A stretch of 64,000 nt of DNA from PALSA-505 sp036501145. Its GTDB lineage: Bacteria > Actinomycetota > Actinomycetes > Streptosporangiales > Streptosporangiaceae. Both the position numbers and the translations under genes were made by a program. Location of the stretch: NCBI GenBank assembly GCA_036501145.1, contig DASYAV010000207.1, forward strand, positions 1-64,000. The letters run 5' to 3'. Shown piece after piece: positions 36,533 to 44,997 of the stretch. The notes beneath the pieces were generated by a model. The model ran no database searches and was not told the origin of the DNA. It worked only from the letters and a program-made list of their open reading frames with translations. How positions within the stretch are numbered: the first letter of the stretch is position 1; each line of letters opens with the position of its first letter.

Positions 36533-37504
36533 GTGAGTGACACCAGCATTGATCAAGACACGGTGACCATGACCGACGAGAACGGCAAGAAGGAATACGG
36601 CCCGGTGCAGGCGCACGGGCCGGTGCTGACCGTGCGCCAGGTGGACGCCTACCACGTGATGACGGTGGCCGCGCCGCGGATCGCCCGGGCGTTCCGGCCC
36701 GGCCAGTTCGTCGCCGTCGCGGTCGGCGGCCCGCAGTCGTCCATGCTGCTGCGCCGGGCGTTTTCCATCTACGACGTCGGTCCCGACCACGGCGGCACGG
36801 TGGAGATCGTGATCGACGCGCACGGCCCGGGCACCCAGTGGCTGGCCCGGCGGCGGCCGCGCGACATCGTGGACCTGGCCGGCCCGCTCGGCCGCCCGTT
36901 CCCGCAGCCCCGCGAGCCGGCCAGCTGCCTGCTGATCGGCGGCGGCTACGGCAGCGCGCCGCTGTTCCCGCTGGCCGCCCGGCTGCGCGCCCGCGGCTGC
37001 GGGGTGGACTTCCTGCTCGGCGCGGCGAGCTCGGAGCGGGTGTTCGGCGCGCTCACCGCGCGCCGCACCGGCCGCACCGCCACCGTCACCACCGAGGACG
37101 GCTCGATGGGCCTGCGCGGCGTGGTCACCGACCCGCTGCCCAGGGTCATCCATGACGCCCGCACCGAGGTGATCTACGCCTGCGGCCCGATGCCGATGCT
37201 GCGTGCCGTGACCGAGTTCGCCGGCCGCTACGGCATCCCGGCGTTCACCCTGGTCGAGGAGTCGATGGCCTGCGGCATCGGGGTCTGCATGACCTGCGTG
37301 CTGCCGGTCCGCGGTGCCGACGGCGTGACCAGGATGCTGCGCTCCTGCGTGGACGGGCCGGTGTTCCGCGGCGACGACGTGCGCTGGGACGACGTCGGCA
37401 CGATCCCGCCGGACACGCTCGGCGCGCCAGGCCAAGCGAGAGCGCCAGGCCAAGCGAGAGCGCCAGGCCAAGCGAGAGCGCCCGGGTACGGCCATGCCGG
37501 CTGA
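36533..37504 (+). CDS. pyrK: Dihydroorotate dehydrogenase electron-transfer subunit
   Basis: It carries electrons from PyrD FMN through FAD and a [2Fe-2S] cluster to NAD+. The 323 residues have an FAD-binding barrel (RPGQFVAVAVGG, LLRRAFSIYDV), an NAD domain (CLLIGGGYGSAPLFPLA, YACGPMPMLRAV) and the iron-sulfur loop SMACGIGVCMTCVLP followed by RSCVDGPVF, giving four cysteines. The tail carries three perfect copies of Ala-Pro-Gly-Gln-Ala-Arg from an 18-base repeat. The start is GTG 36533, with an in-frame ATG at 36569 as alternative. Its presence with a type 1B pyrD shows an NAD-linked rather than quinone-linked enzyme. Confidence 0.93.
   Translation: MSDTSIDQDTVTMTDENGKKEYGPVQAHGPVLTVRQVDAYHVMTVAAPRIARAFRPGQFVAVAVGGPQSSMLLRRAFSIYDVGPDHGGTVEIVIDAHGPGTQWLARRRPRDIVDLAGPLGRPFPQPREPASCLLIGGGYGSAPLFPLAARLRARGCGVDFLLGAASSERVFGALTARRTGRTATVTTEDGSMGLRGVVTDPLPRVIHDARTEVIYACGPMPMLRAVTEFAGRYGIPAFTLVEESMACGIGVCMTCVLPVRGADGVTRMLRSCVDGPVFRGDDVRWDDVGTIPPDTLGAPGQARAPGQARAPGQARAPGYGHAG
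37424..37477 (+). repeat. Three perfect 18-base tandem repeats in the pyrK 3' end
   Basis: GCGCCAGGCCAAGCGAGA is repeated three times without mismatch (37424-37441, 37442-37459, 37460-37477). Because 18 is a multiple of three, copy-number change keeps the frame and only lengthens the PyrK tail. Confidence 0.95.
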
Positions 37505-37533
37505 CCCGGGCCTCGGCACTCCGCCCCTCCCCT

Positions 37534-38517
37534 GTGAGTTCACCGGACGGTGCCATGCGGCCTGACCTGCGGACCAAGCTCGGGCACGTGGAGCTGCCCA
37601 ACCCGATCCTGACCGCCTCCGGCTGCGCCGCGGCCGGCCGCGAGCTGGCCCGGTTCAGCGACGTGGCCAGGCTCGGCGCGGTCGTGACCAAGTCGATCAT
37701 GCTGGCGCCGCGGGCCGGCCGGGCCACCCCGCGGATGGCCGAGACGCCGAGCGGCATGCTGAACTCGATCGGCCTGCAGGGCCCGGGCATCGACAGCTTC
37801 CTGCAGCGCGACCTGCCCTGGCTGCTCACCCAGGGCGCCCGCGCGGTGGTGTCGATCGCCGGCAGCAGCGTGGCCGAGTACGCCGAGCTGGCCGACCGGC
37901 TGTCCGACGCGCCCGGGGTCACCGCGATCGAGGTGAACATCTCCTGCCCGAACGTGGAGGACCGGGGCACCGTGTTCGCCTGCGACGCCGGGGCCGCGGC
38001 CGCGGTGATCGAGCAGGTGCGGGCCAGGACCCGGTACGACATCCCGGTGTTCGCCAAGCTGTCGCCCGATGTCACCGACATCGTGGCCATCGCCCGGTCC
38101 TGCGTGGCTGCGGGCGCCGACGGCCTGTCCCTGATCAACACGCTGCTCGGCATGGTCATCGACACCCGGACGCTGCGCCCGGTGCTGGCCGGGCTGACCG
38201 GCGGGCTGTCCGGGCCGGCCATCCGGCCGGTCGCGGTGCGCTGCATCTGGCAGATCAAGCAGGCGCTGCCCGACGTGCCGATCATCGGCATGGGCGGGGT
38301 GCGCACCGGCCGGGACGCGTTCGAGCTGATCCTGGCCGGCGCGTCCATGGTCAGCCTGGGGACAGTGATCTTCCACGACCCGGGCGCCTGCGACCGCGTG
38401 CTCCGCGAGCTCGGTGAGGAACTCCAGGCCAGCGGCATCGACCGGCTGGCCGACGCCATCGGCCTGGCCCACCATCCCGACCACGCACTCCGGCAAAGGA
38501 CAAGCATCCGTGAATAA
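37534..38517 (+). CDS. pyrD: Dihydroorotate dehydrogenase, type 1B catalytic subunit
   Basis: It oxidises dihydroorotate to orotate with FMN and passes electrons to PyrK. The roughly 327-residue TIM barrel starts with the family sequence VELPNPILTASGCAAAG. The catalytic base is a cysteine in NISCPNVEDRG, diagnostic of class 1 enzymes, and the FMN phosphate site is IGMGGVRTGRDAFELILAGASMVSLGT. The start may be GTG 37534 or ATG 37555; neither has a strong ribosome site. It overlaps pyrF by eight bases. It is cytoplasmic, unlike membrane class 2 enzymes. Confidence 0.94.
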   Translation: MSSPDGAMRPDLRTKLGHVELPNPILTASGCAAAGRELARFSDVARLGAVVTKSIMLAPRAGRATPRMAETPSGMLNSIGLQGPGIDSFLQRDLPWLLTQGARAVVSIAGSSVAEYAELADRLSDAPGVTAIEVNISCPNVEDRGTVFACDAGAAAAVIEQVRARTRYDIPVFAKLSPDVTDIVAIARSCVAAGADGLSLINTLLGMVIDTRTLRPVLAGLTGGLSGPAIRPVAVRCIWQIKQALPDVPIIGMGGVRTGRDAFELILAGASMVSLGTVIFHDPGACDRVLRELGEELQASGIDRLADAIGLAHHPDHALRQRTSIRE

Positions 38518-39217
38518 GCCCGCACCCATCGCCGTGGCGCTCGACGCGCCCGACCTGGAGACCGCCGCCGGCTGGGCCGGGCTGGTCACCCCGCACGTGA
38601 GCACGGTCAAGATCGGGCTCGAGCTGTACATGCGGTACGGCCCCGAGGCGGTCGCCTCGATCCGCGGCGCCAGCGGCGTGCAGGTCTTCCTCGACCTCAA
38701 GCTGCACGACATCCCGGCCACCGTGGCCGGCGCCGTCCGTGCCGTCACCCGGCTGCGGCCGCAGCTGATCACCGTGCACGCCGCGGGCGGCCCGGCGATG
38801 ATCCGCGCCGCCGCCGAGGCCGCGCCGGCCGCGACGATCGCCGGGGTGACCGCGCTGACCTCGCTCAGCGACACCGACCTGGACCGGATCGGCATCACCA
38901 GCACCGTGACCGACTGGGTGCGGCGGCTGGCCACGCTGGCCGTGGGGGCGGGCGCGGGCGCGCTGGTCTGCTCGCCGCAGGAGGTGGCCGCGGTCCGCGC
39001 CGAGGTGGGCCCGGGCATCACGCTGATCACCCCGGGCGTCCGCCCGGCCGGCACCGATGCGCACGACCAGGCCCGGGTGGCCACCCCCGAGGCCGCGCTG
39101 GCCGCCGGCGCCGACCTGCTGGTCATCGGCCGCGCCATCACCGGCGCCGCCGACCCCGGCGCCGCCGCCGCCGCGATCGCCGCCACCCTCCGCCGCCAGG
39201 CCGCCACCCTCAGCTGA
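38510..39217 (+). CDS. pyrF: Orotidine 5'-phosphate decarboxylase
   Basis: This is the last step to UMP. The 235-residue TIM barrel has PIAVALDAPDLETAAGW, VKIGLELYMRYG and the catalytic DLKLHDIPATVAGAV, where the Lys-Asp-Asp tetrad lies. It also has TLITPGVRPAG and LVIGRAITGAADP. The sequence is the long-type enzyme only in part; the motif set matches PyrF of class 1. The start is GTG 38510 with AAAGGA upstream, overlapping pyrD. It ends the pyr operon. No terminator was identified in the 100 bases after it, although GC-rich palindromic sequence is present. Confidence 0.95.
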   Translation: MNKPAPIAVALDAPDLETAAGWAGLVTPHVSTVKIGLELYMRYGPEAVASIRGASGVQVFLDLKLHDIPATVAGAVRAVTRLRPQLITVHAAGGPAMIRAAAEAAPAATIAGVTALTSLSDTDLDRIGITSTVTDWVRRLATLAVGAGAGALVCSPQEVAAVRAEVGPGITLITPGVRPAGTDAHDQARVATPEAALAAGADLLVIGRAITGAADPGAAAAAIAATLRRQAATLS

Positions 39218-39318
39218 GGGGCGCCCCGCGGCCCAGCCCGGTCCTGGCGTCGCCGGCACCCGGCACGCCGGCGGCAGGGCCGTGCCAGAATGGCGTCCGC
39301 GGACTGCGAGGGAGACCG

Positions 39319-40137
39319 ATGACCGACGAGCAGGCACCCCCTGGGGTCGACCCCACCGTGCCCAGCCCCGCGCGGATGTATGACTACATGCTCCGCGGCA
39401 CGCACAACTACCCGGCCGACCGGGGCGCCGTGGAGAAGCTGCGTGCGCAGATGCCCGAACTCGAAGACGCCGCCTACGCCAACCGCGGCTTCCACCAGCG
39501 CGCCGCGCGGTGGATCGCCCAGCAGGGCGTGCGCCAGTTCCTCGACATCGGCTCCGGCCTGCCCACCTTCGGCAACACCCACGACGTCGTGCAGAAGATC
39601 CAGCCCGGCGCCCACGTCGTCTACGTCGACAATGACCCGGTCGTCGCCGCGTACGCGCCGGAACTGCTGGCCGGCAACCCGGCAGCCACGCTTATCCAGG
39701 CTGACCTGCGCGAGCCTGACACGATACTGACCGACAGGGACGTACGCGGGCTGATCGACTTCAGCCAGCCGGCCGGCGTGCTGATGACCCTGCTCCTGCA
39801 CTTCGTGCCGGATACCGACAACCCCTGGGCGCTCGTCCGGCGCTACATGGAAGCTCTCGCCCCGGGCAGTTACCTGGCCATCTCCCACGGGACCAGCGAT
39901 TACGTCCCGCCGCGCACCGCCGACGCCATCACCACCACCTACACCCGGGCCAGCCAGAACGCGCACCTGCGGCCGAAGGCCGGCATCCGGCGGTTCTTCA
40001 GCGGCCTGGAGATCGTCCCGCCCTACCCCGGCGCCGAGCCCGCCCTCACCCATCTCGGCAACTGGGGCGCCGAAGACATCGACCTCGCCGACAGCGACGG
40101 CTCGCGCTGGGCGTACTGCGCCGTCGCCCGCAAATAG
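39319..40137 (+). CDS. SAM-dependent methyltransferase of the Methyltransf_19 (DUF574) family
   Basis: The 272-residue protein starts with the family signature PSPARMYDYMLRGTHNYPADR. The SAM-binding loop FLDIGSGLPT (about residue 75) and VVYVDNDPVVAAYA with the acidic ribose ligand follow, then ADLREPDTIL and LLLHFVPD. These proteins are greatly expanded in filamentous actinomycetes; their substrates are generally unknown, with a few working on secondary metabolites. It starts at ATG 39319 with GAGGGAG upstream and stands alone. Confidence 0.9.
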   Translation: MTDEQAPPGVDPTVPSPARMYDYMLRGTHNYPADRGAVEKLRAQMPELEDAAYANRGFHQRAARWIAQQGVRQFLDIGSGLPTFGNTHDVVQKIQPGAHVVYVDNDPVVAAYAPELLAGNPAATLIQADLREPDTILTDRDVRGLIDFSQPAGVLMTLLLHFVPDTDNPWALVRRYMEALAPGSYLAISHGTSDYVPPRTADAITTTYTRASQNAHLRPKAGIRRFFSGLEIVPPYPGAEPALTHLGNWGAEDIDLADSDGSRWAYCAVARK

Positions 40138-40432
40138 CAACCGCAATTCTTCGTGTTAACCGGTTCGCCGGTTTGGCGGCCGTCAGCGAGCGGCCCAGTT
40201 AGCTATATTACTGGTCGACAAGATCTGAAAGAACACTAGCAAAGCCGACCTGACCAGGGGAGACGTGATTTCACGGCTTCGCCGGTAGATTAGATTTTGT
40301 ACTCCGCTAGTTTTTAGATGGAATAGCTGGAAAAATCCCCTGGAAGCTCAGTACCACGCCCTCCGGGGCGGGACGACGTGCGACTGGGCCTGGCAGCCGC
40401 ACGCGACCACCGACTTACCGGCGGAGGTTCAC
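40138..40432 (+). promoter_or_regulatory. AT-rich leader of the first TauE gene, duplicated upstream of the second
   Basis: Sequence from about 40200 is much more AT-rich than its surroundings. It shares a collinear series of blocks with 41640-41873: CTGA-CAGGG, CGGTAGATTA, CTAGTTTT, AGATGG, CGGC/GGGGC, GGCAGCCGCACGCGACC and GGCGGAGGTTC directly before each GTG. The conserved distal part probably holds the promoter and a regulator site. A CGGC-TTCG-CCG stem (about 40274-40284) occurs in one copy only. Confidence 0.55.
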
Positions 40433-41503
40433 GTGAGCCTGGACATCGTAATAGCCGGACTGATCGTGGGCCTGCTCGTCGGCCTGACCGGCTCCGGTGG
40501 CGGGGCGCTGCTGACACCGATCCTCATCCTGCTGTTCGGCGTCGCGCCGAGCGCCGCGATCTCCAATAGCATCGTGGCCTCCGCGGTCATGCGCCCGATC
40601 GGCGGGGTGATCCACTTCCGCAAGGGCACCGTGCACATGGGCCTGGTCGGCTGGCTGTCGGTGGGATCGGTGCCGGCCGCCTTCGCGGGGGCGTTTGTCG
40701 ATCACGCGCTCGGTTCAGGCAAGGCCGTGCAGCACAACCTCGAGTACGCTACCGGCGCCGCCGTCATGCTGGCCGTCGTCGCGATGGTGGTCAAGATGGT
40801 GGTGGACGCCATCGCCCAGAAGAACGCCGCCGACCTGGAACAGGCCGAACCCGAGATCCGGGTGAAACGGGCCAGCACCGTCGCCATCGGCCTCTTCGGC
40901 GGGCTGCTCGTCGGCATCATCTCGGTCGGCGCCGGCTCGCTGATGGTCGTGCTGCTGATGATGCTCTACCCGCGGCTGTCGATGCGCCGCCTGGTCGGCA
41001 CGGACATCGTCCAGTCGATCCCGCTGACCATATCGGCGGCCATCGGGCAGGCCCTGTTCGGCGGCCTGGAACTGGGCGTCACCAGCGCGATCGTGGTGGG
41101 CAGCATCCCGGGGGTGATCGCGGGCGCCTGGCTGTCGTCGCGGGCCTCGAACATCCTGCTGCGGCCGATCGTCGCGTTCGTGCTGGCCGCCAGTGCGCTC
41201 AAGCTCTTCGGCGTGGGGTCCATACCGCTGGCCATCGCGATGGGGATCGTGGCGCTGGCCGGCCTGCCGGCCTGGGCCTTCATCGATGGCTGGGGCCGGC
41301 CGGATGCGGCCTGGCGGGCGGCCGGCCATCAGCGGCGCAAGACGCTCTCCCTGGTCAGCCTGGGCACCCCGGTCGGCGTCGGTTTCGTCACCGCCGCCGT
41401 GTACTTCGCCCGGCAGCGTCCCCGGATCCTGCGCGCCTCCGCCGAGGAAGCCACCCGGGTTCCGGAGCCCGCCTACGCCGCGGGCCCCGGCCGGCAGCCC
41501 TGA
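40433..41503 (+). CDS. TauE/SafE-family membrane transporter, copy 1
   Basis: The 356-residue polytopic protein of the sulfite exporter TauE/SafE family has two repeated halves. The N-terminal half has VIAGLIVGLLVGLTGSGGGALLTPILI and SNSIVASAVMRPIGGVIHFRKGTV; the second half has LLVGIISVGAGSLMVVLLMML and MRRLVGTDIVQSIPLTI. About eight transmembrane helices are visible, with the characteristic Gly-rich loop after helix 1 and the R-x-L-V-G-T-D motif. It is expected to move sulfite, sulfoacetate or related anions. The start is GTG 40433 behind GGAGG. It is a paralogue of the next gene; both copies look intact. Confidence 0.87.
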   Translation: MSLDIVIAGLIVGLLVGLTGSGGGALLTPILILLFGVAPSAAISNSIVASAVMRPIGGVIHFRKGTVHMGLVGWLSVGSVPAAFAGAFVDHALGSGKAVQHNLEYATGAAVMLAVVAMVVKMVVDAIAQKNAADLEQAEPEIRVKRASTVAIGLFGGLLVGIISVGAGSLMVVLLMMLYPRLSMRRLVGTDIVQSIPLTISAAIGQALFGGLELGVTSAIVVGSIPGVIAGAWLSSRASNILLRPIVAFVLAASALKLFGVGSIPLAIAMGIVALAGLPAWAFIDGWGRPDAAWRAAGHQRRKTLSLVSLGTPVGVGFVTAAVYFARQRPRILRASAEEATRVPEPAYAAGPGRQP

Positions 41504-41599
41504 CTCCGGCGCACAGCACGAGCCGCCTGACACCCTGAACACATGGCATGACTGCGCGCGCTTTGAGCTTGCGGAAATAGACGAGTTTAGCGATAGGTT

Positions 41600-41873
41600 A
41601 GATCTGGAAATACCGAGCAGGTCAGGCCGCGCTAGGTGACGGGGTTCTAGCGATTTTATTGACCGATAAAATCGTGAAAACATCGCCAAAGTTGTTCTGA
41701 GCAGGGAGGATGCGCTTTTACGTCTTCATCGGTAGATTAAGCCTTGAAAAGCTTCTAGTTTTCAGATTGACTAGATGGAGAATCGCTCGGCACTGCGCCC
41801 CCCGGGGCAGCACGGCGTTGCGGCTGGGCCCGGCAGCCGCACGCGACCCACCGACATTCGGGCGGAGGTTCCC
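41600..41873 (+). promoter_or_regulatory. AT-rich leader of the second TauE gene
   Basis: The spacer after copy 1 is AT-rich from about 41570 and includes TTTTATTGACCGATAAAAT (41654-41672), an imperfect inverted repeat. From 41690 onward it aligns block by block with the leader of copy 1, showing that the duplication included regulatory DNA. Confidence 0.5.
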
Positions 41874-42932
41874 GTGAGCCTGGACATCGTGATTGCCGGC
41901 GTCATCGTCGGACTGCTCGTCGGCATGACCGGCGCCGGTGGCGGCGCGCTCATGACGCCGATCCTCATCCTGCTGTTCGGCGTGACGCCGAGCGCCGCGA
42001 TATCCAGCGACATCGTGGCGTCGGCGATCATGAAGCCGTTCGGCGGGGCGATTCACTACCGCAAGGGCACCGTGCACATGGGCCTGGTCGGCTGGCTGTC
42101 GGTGGGTTCGGTCCCCGCGGCCTTCGCGGGCGTGTTCATCGACCACGCGCTCGGCTCCGGTCAGGCCATGCAGCAGAACATCGAGTACGTCATGGGCGGC
42201 GCGGTGTTCCTGGCCGCCATCGCGCTGATGATCAAGCTCGTGCTGGACAGCAGGGCGCAGAAGAAGGCGGCCGACCTGGAGCAGGCCGAGCCCGCGATCG
42301 TGGTGCGGCGGGCCCTCACCGTGGCCATCGGCGTAGTCGGCGGGTTGCTGGTCGGCATCACCTCGGTCGGCTCGGGCTCGCTGATGATCGTCCTGCTGAT
42401 GCTGCTCTACCCGCAGATGTCGATGCGCCGCCTGGTCGGCACCGACATCGTCCAGTCGATGCCGCTGGTCGCGTCGGCCGCCGTCGGGCACGCCCTGTTC
42501 GGCGGCCTGGAGTTCGGGCTAACCGCGTCGATCACCGTCGGCAGCATCCCGGGCGTGATCGTGGGTGCCTGGCTGTCCTCCCGCGCCTCCAACATCCTGC
42601 TCCGGCCGATCATCGCGTTCGTGCTGGCCGCCAGCGCGCTCAAGCTGTTCGGCATGAGCGCGGACGCGCTGGCCATCACGATGGGCATCGTGGCGCTCGT
42701 CGGCCTGCCGCTCTGGGCCTACATCGACGGTTCGGGCCGGCCCGAGGGGGCCTGGGCCGCCGCCGGATACCAGCGCAAGAAGCTGCTCGCCCTGCTCACC
42801 CTGGGCATTCCGGTGGTCGTCGGGTTCGTCTCGGCCGCGGTCTACTTCGGCCGGATGCGCCCGAGGATCGTGCGCGCCTCCGGCGCGGACCAGGGCGCGG
42901 TCCTGGAGCCGGCCGGCGTCAGTGGCAGCTGA
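41874..42932 (+). CDS. TauE/SafE-family membrane transporter, copy 2
   Basis: The 352 residues start from the GTG at 41874, which sits behind the same GGCGGAGGTTC element as copy 1. The frame is open from 41775 but those codons belong to the duplicated leader. It has the same architecture of about eight helices: GLLVGMTGAGGGALMTPILILLFG, IHYRKGTVHMGLVGWLSVGSV, MSMRRLVGTDIVQSMPLVA and a C-terminal Arg-rich tail. Identity to copy 1 is high in helices and lower at the tail. Keeping two intact copies suggests either dosage need or a split in substrate; which one cannot be told from sequence. Confidence 0.87.
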   Translation: MSLDIVIAGVIVGLLVGMTGAGGGALMTPILILLFGVTPSAAISSDIVASAIMKPFGGAIHYRKGTVHMGLVGWLSVGSVPAAFAGVFIDHALGSGQAMQQNIEYVMGGAVFLAAIALMIKLVLDSRAQKKAADLEQAEPAIVVRRALTVAIGVVGGLLVGITSVGSGSLMIVLLMLLYPQMSMRRLVGTDIVQSMPLVASAAVGHALFGGLEFGLTASITVGSIPGVIVGAWLSSRASNILLRPIIAFVLAASALKLFGMSADALAITMGIVALVGLPLWAYIDGSGRPEGAWAAAGYQRKKLLALLTLGIPVVVGFVSAAVYFGRMRPRIVRASGADQGAVLEPAGVSGS

Positions 42933-42960
42933 CCCCCGGCCGGGCCACCCCGGACGTAAC

Positions 42961-43001
42961 AGCAGCGCCCGCCGCCGGACTGCCCGGCGGCGGGCGCTGC
43001 T
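42961..43001. terminator. Bidirectional terminator
   Basis: AGCAGCGCCCGCCGCCGG pairs perfectly with its reverse complement around a five-base loop, midway between the convergent TauE copy 2 and ABC permease genes. A TTCG follows on the plus strand. Confidence 0.8.
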
Positions 43002-43018
43002 TCGCTGCAGGCCCCCGG

Positions 43019-43870
43019 CTACAGCGCCTTGCGCCGGTACAGCCGCACGCTGAGCGGCGCGAACACCGCGACCAGGCCGACCGCCCACAGCACCACCGTC
43101 AGCTCCGGGTGCTGCATCGGCCAGACCTGTACCGCCGCGGCCGGGTTCGGGTTGCCGAACAGGTGGCGGCACGCGGCGGCCAGCGCGCTCAGCGGGTTCC
43201 AGTTCGCGAACGCCTGCAGCCAGCCCGGCATCCCCTGTGTCGGCACGAACGCGTTGGAGATGAAGGTCAGCGGCAGGAACAGCAGGAAGCCGGTGGCCTG
43301 CGCGGCCTCCACGCTGCGCAGGAACATGCCGAGGCAGGCGCCCATCCAGGTGAAGGCGTAGCCGAGGAGCAGGGCCAGCCCGAGGGCGGCCGCCACGTCG
43401 GCGGGCCCGGTGTGCACCCGCCAGCCGATGGCCAGTCCCACCGCGACCACCACGACCAGGCCGATCACCTGGGTGAGCAGGTCGGCGATGGTGCGGCCGG
43501 CCAGTACCGCGGCGCGCGACATCGGCAGCGACTTGAACCGGTCGATCAGGCCGGTGCTCATGTCGGTGACCAGCCCGACCGTCGTGCCGGGGGCGGTGCC
43601 GGCCAGGCCCATGCCGAGCATCCCGCCGATCAGGTACTCGTGGTAGTTCCCGCCGCCGGGGATGTGGATGGCGCTGCCGAACACGTAGGCGAACAGCAGC
43701 ACGAAGACCACCGGCATCACGGTGACGTCCATCAGCGACTCGGGCTCACGCGCGATGCGCGCGAGGCTTCGCCTGGTCAGCACGAGGATGTCGTTGATCG
43801 TCCAGGCCAGCGGGGACCGCCGGTCCCGGGCGCGGGGCCGCGGTGACAGTGCGACGGTGGGGGCGCTCAT
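43019..43870 (-). CDS. ABC-2 type drug-exporter permease (DrrB-like)
   Basis: The 283-residue permease has about six transmembrane helices and a cytoplasmic N-terminal region (SPLAWTINDILVLTRRSLARIAREPESLMDV) typical of DrrB/daunorubicin-type permeases. FVLLFAYVFGSAI, the LIDRFKSLPMSRAAVLAGR coupling segment and LPLTFISNAFVPTQGMPGWLQAFANWNPLSALA are family landmarks. It overlaps the ATPase stop by four bases (ATGA), so the two are coupled. The substrate is unknown; the TetR regulator next door suggests a drug or toxic metabolite. Confidence 0.9.
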   Translation of the reverse strand: MSAPTVALSPRPRARDRRSPLAWTINDILVLTRRSLARIAREPESLMDVTVMPVVFVLLFAYVFGSAIHIPGGGNYHEYLIGGMLGMGLAGTAPGTTVGLVTDMSTGLIDRFKSLPMSRAAVLAGRTIADLLTQVIGLVVVVAVGLAIGWRVHTGPADVAAALGLALLLGYAFTWMGACLGMFLRSVEAAQATGFLLFLPLTFISNAFVPTQGMPGWLQAFANWNPLSALAAACRHLFGNPNPAAAVQVWPMQHPELTVVLWAVGLVAVFAPLSVRLYRRKAL

Positions 43871-44868
43871 GCCACGGCTCCTTCCAGCTCGCGGTCGGTG
43901 TCGGTGCCGGTGTCCTGCTCGTCCTCGGCCGCATGGCCGGTGAGCTTCAGGAACACGTCGTTCAGCGAGGGGCGGTGCACGGTGACCGAGTCCACCCGGA
44001 CCCCGGCCTGGTCGAGCGAGCGGACCAGGTCGGTCGTCAGGCCGGCGGTGGCCGCCACCGGCGCGGTGACCTTCCGCCGCCCGGTGTCCACGTCGACCGT
44101 GCCCGCCGCGCGGGCGCGGACCGCAGCCGCGGCGGCGGTGAAGTCGGCACCCGGGCTCAGCGTGAGCTCGATCCGCTCGCCGCCGACGAGCGACTTGAGC
44201 TCGTCGGAGGTCCCCTCCGCGATCACCCGGCCGGCGTCAACGACCGCGATGCGGTCGGCCAGCTGGTCCGCTTCCTCCAGGTACTGCGTGGTGAGCAGCA
44301 GCGTCCGGCCCTCGTCGGCCAGCTCGCGGATCATGCCCCACAGCATGTTCCTGCTGCGCGGATCCAGCCCGGTGGTCGGCTCGTCGAGGAAGACGAGCTC
44401 TGGCCGCCCGATGAGGCTCGCGGCCAGGTCGAGGCGGCGCTGCATGCCGCCGGAATATGTCTTGACGGCCCGGCCCGCCGCCTCGCTGAGGTCGAACCGC
44501 TCGAGCAGCTCGCCCGCCCGCCGCTTGGCCTCCCGGCGGCGCATCCGGCTCAGCTCACCGATCATGACGAGGTTGGCCCGTCCCGTCAGGTAGTTGTCCA
44601 GCGCCGCGTACTGGCCGGTCAGCCCGATCCGCTGGCGCACCTCAGGCGCGGCGCTGACCACGTCCGAGCCGAGCACCCGCGCCGAACCGCCGTCCGGGCG
44701 GAGCAGCGTGCTGAGCACCCGCACGGCCGTCGTCTTGCCCGCGCCATTGGGCCCGAGCAGCCCGAACACGCTTCCCTGCGGGACCTGCAGGTCCAGCCCG
44801 GCCAGCGCGTTGGTCTTCCCGAACCTCTTGGCGAGGCCCTCGGCCTGGATGGCCGGAGTGTCTCCCAT
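43867..44868 (-). CDS. ABC transporter ATP-binding protein (DrrA-like)
   Basis: The 333-residue ATPase has Walker A GPNGAGKTT, the signature TYSGGMQRRLDLA, Walker B LVFLDEPTTGLDP, and the H-loop replaced by LLLTTQYLEEADQ, as in DrrA-type exporters (Gln instead of His). A C-terminal DrrA-type domain follows. It starts at ATG 44868 and precedes the permease. The operon is divergent from the TetR-family gene and their shared region holds repeated palindromic operator sequence, so repression by TetR with relief by the exported compound is likely. Confidence 0.93.
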   Translation of the reverse strand: MGDTPAIQAEGLAKRFGKTNALAGLDLQVPQGSVFGLLGPNGAGKTTAVRVLSTLLRPDGGSARVLGSDVVSAAPEVRQRIGLTGQYAALDNYLTGRANLVMIGELSRMRRREAKRRAGELLERFDLSEAAGRAVKTYSGGMQRRLDLAASLIGRPELVFLDEPTTGLDPRSRNMLWGMIRELADEGRTLLLTTQYLEEADQLADRIAVVDAGRVIAEGTSDELKSLVGGERIELTLSPGADFTAAAAAVRARAAGTVDVDTGRRKVTAPVAATAGLTTDLVRSLDQAGVRVDSVTVHRPSLNDVFLKLTGHAAEDEQDTGTDTDRELEGAVA

Positions 44869-44893
44869 GATTTCCCCCAACGGTTGCCTCGTT

Positions 44894-44945
44894 CTCGTAC
44901 GCCGTACTAGCTCGTACGCTGTACCGTAGCAGTACGCTGTACGAG
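44894..44945. promoter_or_regulatory. Repeated operator between the ABC exporter and TetR genes
   Basis: CTCGTACGCCGTAC, CTCGTACGCTGTAC and GTACGCTGTACGAG occur in a row, an arrangement of three related half-palindromes. The outermost CTCGTAC (44894-44900) and GTACGAG (44939-44945) are inverted copies. The cluster covers the divergent promoter region and is the likely TetR binding site. Confidence 0.7.
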
Positions 44946-44997
44946 AGGGCAATCGGATATACGGTGGTCCTCGGTCAGCAGCCGGAAGGGAGCAGCC

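Noticed and set aside
37540..40146. An 868-codon minus-strand frame across pyrD, pyrF and the methyltransferase
   Set aside because: It spans three clearly coding plus-strand genes and has no ribosome site or recognisable domain.
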